Both the position numbers and the translations under genes were made by a program. From Cryobacterium algoritolerans (GTDB taxonomy: Bacteria > Actinomycetota > Actinomycetes > Actinomycetales > Microbacteriaceae), in NCBI RefSeq assembly GCF_004402785.1, contig NZ_SOFP01000012.1, positions 1 through 32,091 on the forward strand: a stretch of 32,091 nt of DNA, given 5' to 3'. Shown here piece by piece: positions 7,331 through 16,548 of this stretch. The notes below the pieces were generated by a model. It did no database searches and was not told the DNA's origin. It saw only the letters and a program-made list of their open reading frames with translations. Every line of letters begins with the position of its first letter. Positions within the stretch are counted from its first letter, which is position 1.

Positions 7331-9424
7331 GTGGCAGCACTGCAGTGGGATTCGATTGACAACAAGGCGGTCGACACGGCACGCCTCCTCGCGGCGGACG
7401 CCGTCGAGAAGGTCGGGAACGGGCACCCCGGCACCGCAATGAGCCTCGCTCCTGCCGCATACCTCCTGTTCCAGAAGGTCATGCGCCGTGACCCCGCCGA
7501 CAACGAGTGGATCGGCCGCGACCGTTTCATCCTCTCGGTCGGCCACAGCTCCCTCACGCAGTACGTGCAGTTGTATCTCGGCGGCTATGGCCTCGAGCTG
7601 GACGACCTCAAGGCACTTCGCACCTGGGGTTCGAAGACCCCCGGTCATCCTGAATACGGTCACACCGCCGGTGTCGAGATCACCACGGGTCCGCTCGGCC
7701 AGGGTCTGGCCTCCGCCGTCGGCTTCGCCTACGCCTCTCGTTTTGAGCGCGGCATGTTCGACCCGGAGGCGGCGGCCGGCGCCAGCCCGTTCGACCACTT
7801 CGTCTATGTGATCGCGGGCGACGGCGACCTGCAGGAAGGCATCACCAGCGAGGCATCCTCGCTGGCCGGCCACCAGCAGCTCGGCAACCTGATCGCGATC
7901 TATGACAGCAACCAGATCTCGATCGAGGACGATACCAACATCGCCTTCACCGAGGATGTCGCTGCCCGCTACAAGGCCTACAACTGGCACGTGCAGACGG
8001 TCGACTGGAAGACGACCGGCGTCTACGTTGAAGATCTGAACGCCCTCAACAACGCCATCGACGCCGCCAAGGGCGAGACCGATAAGCCGTCCTTGATCAT
8101 CCTAAAGACCATCATCGGCTGGCCCAGCCCGAAGAAACAGAACACCGGCAAGATCCACGGGTCCGCCCTCGGCGCCGAGGAGCTGGCCGCGGTCAAGGAA
8201 ATCCTGGGCTTCGACCCTGCGCAGACCTTCGAGGTCGCCGACGAGGTCATCGAGCACACGCGCAAGGCACTCCAGCGTGGTGCAGCGGCGCACTCCGAGT
8301 GGGACGCTGCGTTCGCGTTGTGGGCGGACGCCAACCCGGAGCGGAAGGCGCTGCTGGACCGGGTGCTGTCCGGAGCGCTGCCCGAGGGCGTCGAAGCCGC
8401 ACTTCCCGTATTCGAGGGCGGCACGGACGTGTCGACCCGTGCAGCATCCGGCAAGGTCTTGACCGCGCTCGGCGCTGTCATCCCCGAGCTGTGGGGCGGC
8501 TCTGCCGACCTCGCCGAGTCGAACAACACCACCATCGGCGGCGCGACCTCTTTCATCCCCCGTGAGCACTCCACCCACGAGTGGACCGGCAACGAACACG
8601 GCCGGGTGCTGCACTTCGGTATCCGTGAGCACGCCATGGCCGCCATCCTCAACGGCATCGTGCTTCACGGCAACACCCGCCCTTTTGGCGGCACCTTCCT
8701 TATCTTCAGCGACTACATGCGCCCCGCGGTGCGTCTTGCCGCGCTGATGAAGGCACCATCGATTTTCGTCTGGACCCACGACTCCGTCGCCCTCGGCGAG
8801 GACGGTCCTACCCACCAGCCGATCGAGCAGCTCGCGACCCTGCGGGCCATCCCGGGCCTGGACGTGGTGCGCCCCGGCGACGCCAACGAGGTCTCGTGGG
8901 CCTGGAAGACGATCCTCGAACGCCGGGGCGGTCCGGCCGGGATCGTGCTGACCCGACAGAACATCCCGGTGTTCACCCGGGGAGACGGTGAGGCCGTCGG
9001 CGATGTCCTCGCATCGGCGCGGAACGTGTCCAAGGGTGCGTACATCCTGGCGGAGGCGGCGAACGGCACACCCGACGTCATCCTGATCGGAACCGGTTCC
9101 GAGGTACAACTCGCCCTGGCCGCCAGGGACCGGCTGAAGACGGAGGGCATCGGTGCCCGCGTCGTTTCTGCTCCTAGCCTCGAGTGGTTCAAGGAACAGT
9201 CCGCCGAGTACCGAGAGTCGGTCCTTCCGAAAACTGTGACGGCCCGGGTATCGATCGAGGCCGGAATCGCGTTGACCTGGGATAGCTACGTCGGAGATCG
9301 CGGCCGCAGCATATCCATCGAGCACTTCGGCGCATCGGCGGATTACAAGACCCTGTTCCGTGAATTCGGAATCACGACGGAGGCTGTCGTCGCCGCCGCA
9401 AAGGATTCGCTCGCCGCCCTCTGA
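7331..9424 (+). CDS. tkt: Transketolase
   Basis: This thiamine-diphosphate enzyme moves two-carbon units between ketoses and aldoses in the non-oxidative pentose phosphate pathway. It has 697 residues, the normal length. Seen motifs include GHPGTAMS (31-38), DRFILSVGHSS (64-74), the TPP-binding GDGDLQEG (163-170) leading to IYDSNQISIEDDT, and FGIREHAM in the pyrimidine-binding domain with its conserved glutamate. THDSVALGEDGPTHQP and a C-terminal transketolase domain follow. The GTG at 7331 was taken as the start because GAAGGG lies 10 bases upstream and the product then begins just before the conserved DNKAVDTARLLAADAV. Longer in-frame starts (7280, and a TTG at 7307) add unconserved residues. 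It is the first gene of the six-gene operon. Confidence 0.97.
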   Translation: MAALQWDSIDNKAVDTARLLAADAVEKVGNGHPGTAMSLAPAAYLLFQKVMRRDPADNEWIGRDRFILSVGHSSLTQYVQLYLGGYGLELDDLKALRTWGSKTPGHPEYGHTAGVEITTGPLGQGLASAVGFAYASRFERGMFDPEAAAGASPFDHFVYVIAGDGDLQEGITSEASSLAGHQQLGNLIAIYDSNQISIEDDTNIAFTEDVAARYKAYNWHVQTVDWKTTGVYVEDLNALNNAIDAAKGETDKPSLIILKTIIGWPSPKKQNTGKIHGSALGAEELAAVKEILGFDPAQTFEVADEVIEHTRKALQRGAAAHSEWDAAFALWADANPERKALLDRVLSGALPEGVEAALPVFEGGTDVSTRAASGKVLTALGAVIPELWGGSADLAESNNTTIGGATSFIPREHSTHEWTGNEHGRVLHFGIREHAMAAILNGIVLHGNTRPFGGTFLIFSDYMRPAVRLAALMKAPSIFVWTHDSVALGEDGPTHQPIEQLATLRAIPGLDVVRPGDANEVSWAWKTILERRGGPAGIVLTRQNIPVFTRGDGEAVGDVLASARNVSKGAYILAEAANGTPDVILIGTGSEVQLALAARDRLKTEGIGARVVSAPSLEWFKEQSAEYRESVLPKTVTARVSIEAGIALTWDSYVGDRGRSISIEHFGASADYKTLFREFGITTEAVVAAAKDSLAAL

Positions 9425-9425
9425 A

Positions 9426-9459
9426 GTCACAAGCGCGAACTCGTCACCAGCGCGAATCC
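9426..9459 (+). repeat. 17-bp imperfect tandem duplication between tkt and tal
   Basis: Two adjacent 17-base units, 9426-9442 and 9443-9459, match at 14 of 17 positions and share the core AGCGCGAA. They fill half of the 71-base tkt-tal spacer and end before the tal ribosome site. This is probably a local duplication; no function is evident. Confidence 0.6.
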
Positions 9460-9495
9460 CACCCCTGAATCACCCGTTTCATTAGGAGAATCACT

Positions 9496-10629
9496 ATGAC
9501 CGAGAACACTCCCCTCGCCCAGCTTTCAGCTGCCGGCGTCAGCATCTGGCTCGATGACCTGTCACGCGAACGCATCGTTTCCGGCGGGCTTCAGAACCTG
9601 ATCGACACAAAGAACGTCGTCGGCGTGACCACCAACCCGACGATCTTCGCCGGCGCCCTGAGCAAGGGCGAGGCATACGTGGGGCAGGTCGCGGCCCTCG
9701 CCGCCGCCGGCGCCGGCGTGCAGGAGGCCGTTTTCGAGATCACCACCGACGACGTCCGGGCCGCGAGCGACATCTTCCGGCCGGTTTACGACGGCACCCG
9801 CGGGGTCGACGGCCGCGTCTCGATCGAGGTTGAGCCCGGGCTCGCCCACGACGCGGGCGGCACGGTCGCCCAGGCGCAGGAACTCTGGGCCAAGGTGGAC
9901 CGTCCGAACGTCATGATCAAGATCCCCGCAACCGTTGAGGGTCTCGACGCGATTACCGCAACCATCGCGCTGGGCATCAGCGTGAACGTCACCCTGATCT
10001 TCAGCCTCGAGCGTCACCGCCAGGTCATCAACGCGTATCTGTCCGGCCTGGAGAAGGCCCGCTCGGCGGGCCTCGACCTGTCGACGATTCACTCAGTGGC
10101 ATCGTTCTTCGTTTCGCGCGTCGACACGGAGATCAACCAGCGCCTCGAAGCCATCGGCACGGAAGCGGCCCTAGCCCTGAAGAGTAAGGCCGGCGTCGCC
10201 AACGCACAGCTCGCCTACGAAGTCTACGAACAGGCCTTCTCCAGTGAGCGCGCCCTCGGCCTGCTCACGGCCGGTGCCAACAAGCAGCGCCCGCTCTGGG
10301 CGTCCACAGGCGTCAAGGACCCGACCCTGCCGGACACCCTCTACGTGACGAACCTGGTCGCGCCGGAGGTCGTCAACACGATGCCGGAGAAGACACTCGA
10401 AGCTACGCTCGACCACGGAGTCGTCCCCACCGACTCGGTCACCGGCGCGTACGACGAGGCCAATGCCGTGCTCGACGCGCTCGCGAACGAGGGCGTCTCG
10501 TACGTCGACGTCACCCAGGTACTCGAAGCCGAGGGTGTTGCCAAGTTCATCGTGTCCTGGAACGAACTCCTGGAGACCGTCTCCGTCGCGCTCGACGCCG
10601 CGACGGCCACCTCGGGAGCAGCACTGTGA
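9496..10629 (+). CDS. tal: Transaldolase
   Basis: Transaldolase transfers a dihydroxyacetone unit from sedoheptulose-7-phosphate to glyceraldehyde-3-phosphate. The 377-residue product belongs to the longer actinobacterial/cyanobacterial subfamily. VTTNPTIF at 44-51 and the Schiff-base segment [11 protein letters not shown] (136-146), with the catalytic lysine at K142, are plain. [27 protein letters not shown] and [13 protein letters not shown] also fit. The start is firm: AGGAGA lies 7 bases before ATG. The stop overlaps the GTG of pgi as GTGA, so pgi translation is probably coupled. It works directly with tkt on the same transcript. Confidence 0.97.
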   Translation: MTENTPLAQLSAAGVSIWLDDLSRERIVSGGLQNLIDTKNVVGVTTNPTIFAGALSKGEAYVGQVAALAAAGAGVQEAVFEITTDDVRAASDIFRPVYDGTRGVDGRVSIEVEPGLAHDAGGTVAQAQELWAKVDRPNVMIKIPATVEGLDAITATIALGISVNVTLIFSLERHRQVINAYLSGLEKARSAGLDLSTIHSVASFFVSRVDTEINQRLEAIGTEAALALKSKAGVANAQLAYEVYEQAFSSERALGLLTAGANKQRPLWASTGVKDPTLPDTLYVTNLVAPEVVNTMPEKTLEATLDHGVVPTDSVTGAYDEANAVLDALANEGVSYVDVTQVLEAEGVAKFIVSWNELLETVSVALDAATATSGAAL

Positions 10630-12233
10630 GCTTCCGCGTCTCGGTCAGTGGCGCCGCCGCCGACGCCGTGCGCAGCACGGTCCCGACCCTCGTGGCCGAC
10701 CTCGTCGCATCCGGCATCACCGCGCTCGACCCTGCCCTCTGGGGCCCGGAGGTCGAGGCCGAGGCCGGCAAGCGACTCGGCTGGACGGAGTCGGTTTCCG
10801 ACTCCCGGCCGCTGATCCCCGAGATCCTGGCGCTGCGCGACTCGCTGCGCGCCAAGGGAGTTAACCGGATCGCGCTCGCCGGTATGGGCGGCTCCTCGCT
10901 CGCGCCGGAGGTCATCACCGGCACCGCCGGCGTGCCCCTGACGGTGCTCGACTCGACCGACCCCGGTCAGGTCCTCGCCGCGCTCGGCGACCACCTCGCC
11001 GCGACCGCGCTCGTCGTCTCCTCCAAGTCGGGCTCGACCGCGGAGACCGACAGCCAGCGCCGCGTGTTCGAACGGGCATTCCGCGAAGCCGGAATCGACC
11101 CGGTCGATCGCATCATCGTCGTCACCGACCCCGGCTCCCCGTTGGACGCGTCAGCGCGGGCCGCCGGCTACCGCGTCTTCAATGCCGATCCAACGGTCGG
11201 CGGGCGTTTCTCCGTGCTCACCGCCTTCGGCTTGGTGCCGTCCGGGCTAGCCGGGGTCGACATCGCCGAATTGCTCGACGAGGCCGAGGCGATCTCGGTC
11301 GCCCTGGCCGTCGACAGCCCGGAGAATCCCGGGCTCATCCTCGGTGCGGCGATCGCGGCGACCACGCCGCGTCGGGACAAGCTTGCGATCGTGTCCGACG
11401 GCACCCACATCGTCGGTTTCGCCGACTGGGCCGAACAGCTCATCGCCGAGTCCACCGGCAAACAGGGCACCGGCATCCTCCCGGTCGTCCTCGGCCGAGA
11501 CGCCCCCGAGCTGTCGGAGAACCTTCCGGACGTCCAGGTGCTGCGCCTCGTCGCCGACGCCGGAGTCGAGGTCTTCTCCGACAATGACGGCGCGGACGAG
11601 ATCCGCGTCAGCGGAACCCTCGGGGCGCAGTTCCTGGTCTGGGAGTACGCCACCGTCATCGCCGGCCGCCTGCTCGGCATCAACCCGTTCGACCAGCCCG
11701 ACGTGGAGGCAGCCAAGATCGCCACCCGCGGCCTGCTCGACGCCCGCCCGGAGCCCGTTCCGGCGGCGTTCATCTCCGACGGCATCGAGGTCAGGGGCAC
11801 CGCCCACGTGCTCGGGGCCGCCAGCGACCTGGCGTCGGCGATCGACGCGCTCCTGGCGGAGCTCGGCCCGGACGGTTACGTGTCCGTGCAGGCCTATGTC
11901 AACCGCCTGGCCCTGCCGCAGCTCGCCGAGATCCGCGACCTGATCGCGGCCCTCTCGACGCGCCCGGTGACATTTGGCTGGGGACCGCGCTTCCTACATT
12001 CGACCGGTCAGCTCCACAAGGGTGGCCCGGCCACCGGGGTCTTCCTGCAGATCCTCGCCACTGCCCCCGTTGACCTGGACATCCCGGAGCGCCCTTTCAC
12101 CTTCGGCGAGCTCATCCAGGCGCAGGCCAGCGGCGACGCGAGCGTGCTCGCCGAGCACGGTCGCCCGGTGCTCACACTCACGCTGACTCAGCCGGAGGCG
12201 AACGTCGCGACACTGTTCGCGGTCCTGCGCTAG
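10626..12233 (+). CDS. pgi: Glucose-6-phosphate isomerase
   Basis: Pgi interconverts glucose-6-phosphate and fructose-6-phosphate, joining glycolysis to the oxidative pentose phosphate branch encoded just downstream. The protein has 535 residues with two SIS-like halves. Sugar-phosphate motifs include [11 protein letters not shown] (86-96) and [12 protein letters not shown] (133-144), and the C-terminal [18 protein letters not shown] carries the conserved histidine/lysine region. The GTG start lies within the tal stop (GTGA). Classical mycobacterial and corynebacterial operons run tal-zwf directly, so pgi here is an addition to that order, though I recall it in related Microbacteriaceae. A GC-rich spacer of 62 bases separates it from zwf. 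Confidence 0.95.
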   Translation: MSFRVSVSGAAADAVRSTVPTLVADLVASGITALDPALWGPEVEAEAGKRLGWTESVSDSRPLIPEILALRDSLRAKGVNRIALAGMGGSSLAPEVITGTAGVPLTVLDSTDPGQVLAALGDHLAATALVVSSKSGSTAETDSQRRVFERAFREAGIDPVDRIIVVTDPGSPLDASARAAGYRVFNADPTVGGRFSVLTAFGLVPSGLAGVDIAELLDEAEAISVALAVDSPENPGLILGAAIAATTPRRDKLAIVSDGTHIVGFADWAEQLIAESTGKQGTGILPVVLGRDAPELSENLPDVQVLRLVADAGVEVFSDNDGADEIRVSGTLGAQFLVWEYATVIAGRLLGINPFDQPDVEAAKIATRGLLDARPEPVPAAFISDGIEVRGTAHVLGAASDLASAIDALLAELGPDGYVSVQAYVNRLALPQLAEIRDLIAALSTRPVTFGWGPRFLHSTGQLHKGGPATGVFLQILATAPVDLDIPERPFTFGELIQAQASGDASVLAEHGRPVLTLTLTQPEANVATLFAVLR

Positions 12234-12295
12234 CAACCACGCGTCACCTCGGCCGGCCCCGGCCACGCTGTCCGTCCACACCCTGAAGGAGCTGC

Positions 12296-13837
12296 ATGTC
12301 CCCGGTGGAAATCACCCCGGAGTTCAATCCGCTGCGATCACTCTCCGACTACCGCCTGAATCGAATCGCGGGGCCGAGCAGCCTCGTCATTTTCGGCGTG
12401 ACCGGTGACCTCTCACGGAAGAAACTCATGCCGGCCGTTTACGACCTTGCCAACCGGGGCCTGCTGCCGCCCGGCTTCGCCCTGGTCGGCTTCGCCCGGC
12501 GTGACTGGGACAACGAGGACTTCATGCGGGTGGTGCACGACTCCGTCAAGGAGTACGCCCGCACCGAGTTCCATGAGGATGTCTGGGCGCAGCTGGCCGA
12601 GGGCATCCGTTTCGTTCCGGGGACGTTCGACGACGACGAGTCGTTCGAGCGTCTCAAGGAGACGATCGCTCTGCTCGATCAGGAACGCGGAACGATGGGC
12701 AACCACGCGTTCTACCTGGCGATTCCGCCGAAGGCCTTCCCCCAAGTGACCGAACAGTTGCGCCGGTCCGGGCTGGCGGACCAGAAGGACGGGCAGTGGC
12801 GACGCGTCGTCATCGAGAAGCCGTTCGGCAGCGACCTGCCGACCGCGCGCGAACTGAACGACGTCGTCGAGTCGGTATTTCCGCCCGACTCCGTCTTCCG
12901 GATCGATCACTACCTGGGCAAGGAGACGGTCCAGAACATCCTGGCGCTGCGTTTCGCCAACCAGTTGTACGAGCCGATCTGGAACGCCAACTACGTCGAC
13001 CACGTGCAGATCACGATGGCCGAGGACATCGGCGTCGGCGGCCGGGCCGGCTACTACGACGGTATCGGTGCGGCCAGGGACGTCATCCAGAACCACCTGC
13101 TCCAGCTCCTGGCCCTGACCGCGATGGAGGAGCCCATCTCCTTCGACGCGGCAGACCTCCGCAGCGAAAAGGAGAAGGTGTTGGCGTCGGTCCGTCTTCC
13201 GGAAGACCTCGCGACCGGCACCGCCAGGGGCCAGTACGCCGGAGGCTGGCAGGGCGGGGAGAAGGTCCTCGGCTACCTGGAAGAGGACGGTATGGACCCC
13301 GAGTCTTTCACCGAGACCTACGCGGCGCTCCGTCTCACGATCGACACCCGCCGCTGGTCGGGGGTTCCGTTCTACCTCAGGGCGGGCAAACGCCTCGGAC
13401 GCCGCGTCACCGAGATCGCCGTCGTGTTCAAGTGCGCGCCGCAGCATCTATTCGCCAAGGGCGGCGCCGCGGCGCTCGGCCAGAACGCGCTTGTAATCCG
13501 GGTGCAGCCCGACGAGGGTGTCACCATCCGGTTCGGCTCGAAGGTACCCGGCGTGGGCATGCAGGTGCGCGACGTCACCATGGACTTCGGCTACGGCCAC
13601 GCGTTCACCGAGGCAAGTCCGGAGGCCTACGAGCGTCTGATCCTTGATGTGCTTCTCGGCGACCCACCCCTCTTCCCCCGGCATGAAGAGGTGGAACTGT
13701 CCTGGAAGATCCTCGACCCGATCGAGAAGTTCTGGTCCGAACAGGGACAACCGGAGCAGTACCGCCCGGGAACCTGGGGTCCGACCTCCGCCGATGACCT
13801 GCTGTCTCGCGACGGCCGACACTGGAGACGCCCATGA
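12296..13837 (+). CDS. zwf: Glucose-6-phosphate 1-dehydrogenase
   Basis: Zwf oxidises glucose-6-phosphate to 6-phosphogluconolactone and makes NADPH, the entry step of the oxidative pentose phosphate pathway. The product is 513 residues. The N-terminal nucleotide-binding motif GVTGDLSRKK (34-43), EKPFG (174-178) and the substrate/catalytic motif RIDHYLGKE (202-210, with D204 and H205) are intact, and the C-terminal domain is full length. AAGGAG stands 7 bases before ATG. The stop overlaps the opcA ATG as ATGA. The neighbouring OpcA is the known assembly or activity factor of actinobacterial and cyanobacterial G6PDH. Confidence 0.98.
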   Translation: MSPVEITPEFNPLRSLSDYRLNRIAGPSSLVIFGVTGDLSRKKLMPAVYDLANRGLLPPGFALVGFARRDWDNEDFMRVVHDSVKEYARTEFHEDVWAQLAEGIRFVPGTFDDDESFERLKETIALLDQERGTMGNHAFYLAIPPKAFPQVTEQLRRSGLADQKDGQWRRVVIEKPFGSDLPTARELNDVVESVFPPDSVFRIDHYLGKETVQNILALRFANQLYEPIWNANYVDHVQITMAEDIGVGGRAGYYDGIGAARDVIQNHLLQLLALTAMEEPISFDAADLRSEKEKVLASVRLPEDLATGTARGQYAGGWQGGEKVLGYLEEDGMDPESFTETYAALRLTIDTRRWSGVPFYLRAGKRLGRRVTEIAVVFKCAPQHLFAKGGAAALGQNALVIRVQPDEGVTIRFGSKVPGVGMQVRDVTMDFGYGHAFTEASPEAYERLILDVLLGDPPLFPRHEEVELSWKILDPIEKFWSEQGQPEQYRPGTWGPTSADDLLSRDGRHWRRP

Positions 13838-14802
13838 TCGTCGATCTTCCCGACACCACCACCTCCAAGATCTCCAAGGCCCTGGTCAGAATCCGCGAGG
13901 AGGGTGGCGCGGTCGCGCTTGGCCGGGTCCTCACCCTGATCATCGCGTCGACGATGGGGCACGAGGAGGAGGCGATCGAGGCCGCGAACGATGCCTCGCG
14001 CGAACATCCGATGCGGGTCATCGTCGTGTCGACGCAGGCGCTCGACGACAAGGGCCTGGCCACGACGCCGAGGATCGACGCGGAGATCCGGGTCGGCGGC
14101 GACGCCGGCGCGAGCGAGGTGATCGTGCTTCGAGCCTACGGTGAGGCCGCCAGCGACCCGGAGAGCCTGGTCACCGGCCTGTTGCTGCCGGACGCTCCCG
14201 TCGTCGCCTGGTGGCCCGGCGTGGCACCGGCCGTGCCTGCGGAGTCTCCGCTCGGGCGCATCGCCTACCGTCGGATCACGGATGCGTCCGCGCAGCCCGA
14301 TCCGCAGGCTGCGCTGCACCACCTCTGCACCTCCTACCGCCCGGGCGACACCGACTTCGCCTGGACCCGGCTGACCCTGTGGCGCGCCCAGCTCGCCGCG
14401 GTCCTCGACCAGCCGCCCTACCTGCCCGTCACCGCGGTTGAGGTGTCCGGTGCCGCCGACTCCCCATCGACAGCGCTGCTGGCCGCCTGGCTGCAGTTGC
14501 AGCTGCGGGTGCCGGTCAGTTACGAGTTCACCACGGGCCCCCTGTCCAGCGGAATCCGCGGCGTGCACCTCACCCGGTCGGCCGGCGTGATCTCGCTCGA
14601 ACGGGGGGTACCCGGCATCGCGACACTCACCCAACCGGGTCAGCCGGTCCAGGACCTCACCCTCAAGCGACGAAGTCTCCGTGACTGCCTCAGTGATGAG
14701 TTGCGCCGGCTCGACCCGGATGAGTTGTATGGTGAGGTCATCACGCGCGGCCTCCCGCACCTTGACGATGTGGTCGCAGATCAAACCGAAGGACGACCGT
14801 GA
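13834..14802 (+). CDS. opcA: Glucose-6-phosphate dehydrogenase assembly protein OpcA
   Basis: OpcA is needed for full activity or oligomerisation of G6PDH in cyanobacteria and actinobacteria. The 322-residue protein begins MIVDLPDTTTSKISKAL and contains RVLTLIIAS, HPMRVIVVS, LLPDAPVVAWWPG and SYRPGDTDFAWTRLTLWR, all typical of the family. No catalytic motif is expected. It sits between zwf and pgl with 4-base overlaps at both ends (ATGA and GTGA), which ties its synthesis to that of its partner Zwf. Length and context match the usual actinobacterial gene. Confidence 0.95.
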   Translation: MIVDLPDTTTSKISKALVRIREEGGAVALGRVLTLIIASTMGHEEEAIEAANDASREHPMRVIVVSTQALDDKGLATTPRIDAEIRVGGDAGASEVIVLRAYGEAASDPESLVTGLLLPDAPVVAWWPGVAPAVPAESPLGRIAYRRITDASAQPDPQAALHHLCTSYRPGDTDFAWTRLTLWRAQLAAVLDQPPYLPVTAVEVSGAADSPSTALLAAWLQLQLRVPVSYEFTTGPLSSGIRGVHLTRSAGVISLERGVPGIATLTQPGQPVQDLTLKRRSLRDCLSDELRRLDPDELYGEVITRGLPHLDDVVADQTEGRP

Positions 14803-15569
14803 CCAACGAAAGACGCGTACTCGTACACCCCGACCGGGCAGCCCTAGCGGCGTCGGTGGCGGCACGATTCATCACGACGACCGTGGATATCCTGCACGAA
14901 CAGGGTGAGATCAATGTGGTTCTTGCTGGCGGCTCCGTCGCCAACGAGGTGCTCGAGGCCATCAACGCCTCCGCGGCCAGGGACACCATCGATTGGGACC
15001 TGGTCACTTTCTGGTGGGGGGACGAGCGCTGGGTACCTAAGAATGACCCCGAGCGCAACGAGGTGCAGGCGCGGATGGCACTCCTGGACCACATTGCGGT
15101 CCCCGAAGGCAACATCCACCCGTTCGCGGCCTCGGACGAGGGCACGGACCTGGATTCCGCCGCCGCAGGCTATGCGGCCCAGCTCCAGGCCGCGTCGATC
15201 GAGGGCACGGCCCTTCCGCGCTTCGACATCACGTTTCTCGGCGTCGGACCAGACGGGCACGTCGCCTCTCTGTTTCCACACCAGCCCGGTATCAGGGAGT
15301 CGGAGGCGAGTGTGCTCGCAGTGCGGGACTCCCCTAAGCCCCCTGCGGAACGTCTCAGCCTGAGCCGCCCCGCCCTCAACTCCTCGCGCTGCATCTGGAT
15401 GGTCCTCGCCGGACCGGACAAGGCGTCCGCCCTCGGGCTGGCTCTCGCGGGTGCGAGCCGCGACGAGGTGCCCGTCGCCGGTATCAAGGGGCGCCGATAC
15501 ACGAATTTCTTCGTCGACAGGCAAGCCGCCGCGGAGGTTCCGGAGAACCTCACGGCGTCCACCTTCTGA
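14799..15569 (+). CDS. pgl: 6-phosphogluconolactonase
   Basis: Pgl hydrolyses the lactone made by Zwf to 6-phosphogluconate. The 256-residue DevB-type protein shows VVLAGGSVANEVLEAI (40-55), FWWGDERWVP (71-80) with the conserved DER, and FLGVGPDGHVASLFP (146-160), all matching the NagB/RpiA-like fold of this family. The GTG start lies in the opcA stop. It is the last gene of the operon; the next enzyme, 6-phosphogluconate dehydrogenase (gnd), is not in the window. A strong hairpin terminator begins 22 bases after the stop. Confidence 0.96.
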   Translation: MTNERRVLVHPDRAALAASVAARFITTTVDILHEQGEINVVLAGGSVANEVLEAINASAARDTIDWDLVTFWWGDERWVPKNDPERNEVQARMALLDHIAVPEGNIHPFAASDEGTDLDSAAAGYAAQLQAASIEGTALPRFDITFLGVGPDGHVASLFPHQPGIRESEASVLAVRDSPKPPAERLSLSRPALNSSRCIWMVLAGPDKASALGLALAGASRDEVPVAGIKGRRYTNFFVDRQAAAEVPENLTASTF

Positions 15570-15590
15570 CCCCAAGCACCTGGCACGACA

Positions 15591-15622
15591 GAGCGGGCCC
15601 CGATTTCGATCGGGGCCCGCTC
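15591..15622. terminator. Bidirectional hairpin terminator between pgl and rbpA
   Basis: A perfect 14-bp GC-rich stem (arms 15591-15604 and 15609-15622) closes a TTCG loop and is followed on the plus strand by GTGTTT. It lies between the convergent genes pgl and rbpA and can serve both. The missing long U-tract is common for high-GC actinobacterial terminators. Confidence 0.9.
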
Positions 15623-15679
15623 GTGTTTGCCTGCGCTGAGCAACTGCGCCGATCCGCTGCCAGCCGGTCGCCTGGGGCG

Positions 15680-16048
15680 TCAGTTGGTCGCGGAGAGCTT
15701 CCCTCGACGAACCCGCAGTTGCTGCAACGCCTCTTCGAGGAGTGACTCAGCCTCCTCCTCCGTTCGGCGCTCTTTCACGTAGGCGAGGTGCGTCTTGTAG
15801 GGCTCCAGCTTGACCACTGACGGCGGGTTCTCCTTGTCGCGACCGGCAGGCAGGCCGGAGGAGGGACAGTCAATGGTCTCCGGGATCTCGTCGTCCGGAA
15901 GGTTCGCCGCGAAGTATCGAACGGTCTCATTGCCGAGGGCGTCCCAGTAGGAGACCCTGATCCGGTCCGCGTGGAAACCGCGGTCCTGCTCGCCCATGGG
16001 GCCAGCTCCTACACGAGAGCCACGAATTGCGCTGCCACCAGATGCCAT
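15680..16048 (-). CDS. rbpA: RNA polymerase-binding protein RbpA
   Basis: RbpA binds RNA polymerase and the principal sigma factor and stabilises the open promoter complex; it is restricted to Actinomycetota. The 122-residue protein keeps the family layout. An N-terminal tail (GSRVGAGPMGEQDRG) is followed by the core domain (RVSYWDALGNETVRYFAAN, then CPSSGLPAG), a basic linker (VVKLEPYKTHLAYVKERR), and the sigma-interacting helices (EEEAESLLEEALQQLRVRR). The ATG at 16048 has GGAGGA 5 bases upstream. It is the most downstream gene of the minus block, and a hairpin after secG suggests that it also has its own promoter. Confidence 0.95.
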   Translation of the reverse strand: MASGGSAIRGSRVGAGPMGEQDRGFHADRIRVSYWDALGNETVRYFAANLPDDEIPETIDCPSSGLPAGRDKENPPSVVKLEPYKTHLAYVKERRTEEEAESLLEEALQQLRVRRGKLSATN

Positions 16049-16133
16049 AATGTTCCTCCGCTAGAAAGGGGCGTTGAAGCTGATTGGCCGCTTCAGCCGA
16101 TGTTGAGCTGAACGGGTCGTGCCGAACTCGCGA

Positions 16134-16153
16134 GGCCGGGAATCAGCCCGGCC
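16134..16153 (-). terminator. Hairpin after secG
   Basis: GGCCGGG (16134-16140) and CCCGGCC (16147-16153) form a 7-bp stem with a 6-base loop, starting 12 bases after the secG stop in the minus direction. It probably weakens read-through into rbpA. There is no U-tract. Confidence 0.5.
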
Positions 16154-16165
16154 GGGCGGTCGTGG

Positions 16166-16417
16166 TCAGAGACCCACGCCAAACTTCGTGATCAGTCCGA
16201 GGACGACGATGCACGAGATCCACAGCAGTCCCAGGATGACGGTGATCCGGTTCAGGTTTCGTTCGGCGACGCCGGAGGCGCCGAGGTTCGAGGTGACGCC
16301 GCCACCGAACATGTCCGACAGACCTCCGCCACGTCCCTTGTGCAACAGAATGAGCATGGTGAGCAGGAGGCTCGTAATGCCGAGCAACACCTGCAGCACT
16401 ACCTGGAGAATACCCAC
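16166..16417 (-). CDS. secG: Preprotein translocase subunit SecG
   Basis: SecG is the small helper subunit of the SecYEG membrane channel. From the GTG at 16417 the product is 83 residues with two membrane helices (about 3-22 and 59-78), joined by the family loop LLHKGRGGGLSDMFGGG. The start is chosen because AAAGG lies 6 bases upstream and the product matches normal SecG length. A longer frame to 16486 adds a polar stretch with no ribosome site that overlaps a hairpin. It follows tpiA, the usual actinobacterial gapA-pgk-tpiA-secG order. Confidence 0.93.
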   Translation of the reverse strand: MGILQVVLQVLLGITSLLLTMLILLHKGRGGGLSDMFGGGVTSNLGASGVAERNLNRITVILGLLWISCIVVLGLITKFGVGL

Positions 16418-16436
16418 GCGAAACCTTTCACAGTGC

Positions 16437-16456
16437 GGTGGGGCACTTGCCCCACC
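16437..16456 (-). promoter_or_regulatory. Perfect hairpin in the secG leader
   Basis: GGTGGGGC (16437-16444) and GCCCCACC (16449-16456) are perfect 8-bp arms around a 4-base loop. In the minus direction the hairpin ends 19 bases before the secG start, just upstream of its ribosome site. On the minus strand a TATGAT hexamer (good -10) lies about 20 bases before it, so the hairpin may be part of a short secG leader. Confidence 0.5.
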
Positions 16457-16491
16457 AAGATCAGTGATAATCATAGCCTGACTCACGTCAC

Positions 16492-16526
16492 AACCCGCCG
16501 CCCCCCGGTTCGGGGGACAGCGGGTT
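16492..16526 (-). terminator. Hairpin after tpiA
   Basis: Outer arms AACCCGC (16492-16498) and GCGGGTT (16520-16526) enclose an inner hairpin of C and G runs (CCCCC and GGGGG around GGTTC). It starts 22 bases downstream of the tpiA stop. Its position suits a terminator or attenuator before secG; no U-run follows. Confidence 0.6.
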
Positions 16527-16548
16527 GCCTCAAACGGTGTGACCGGTG

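Noticed and set aside
8102..9430. Minus-strand open frame antisense to tkt (442 codons)
   Set aside because: It is a shadow frame with no ribosome site and no domain; transketolase is unambiguous on the plus strand.
12251..12264. Terminator between pgi and zwf
   Set aside because: The GGCCGG/CCGGCC palindrome has almost no loop and no U-tract, and the gap lies inside an evident operon.
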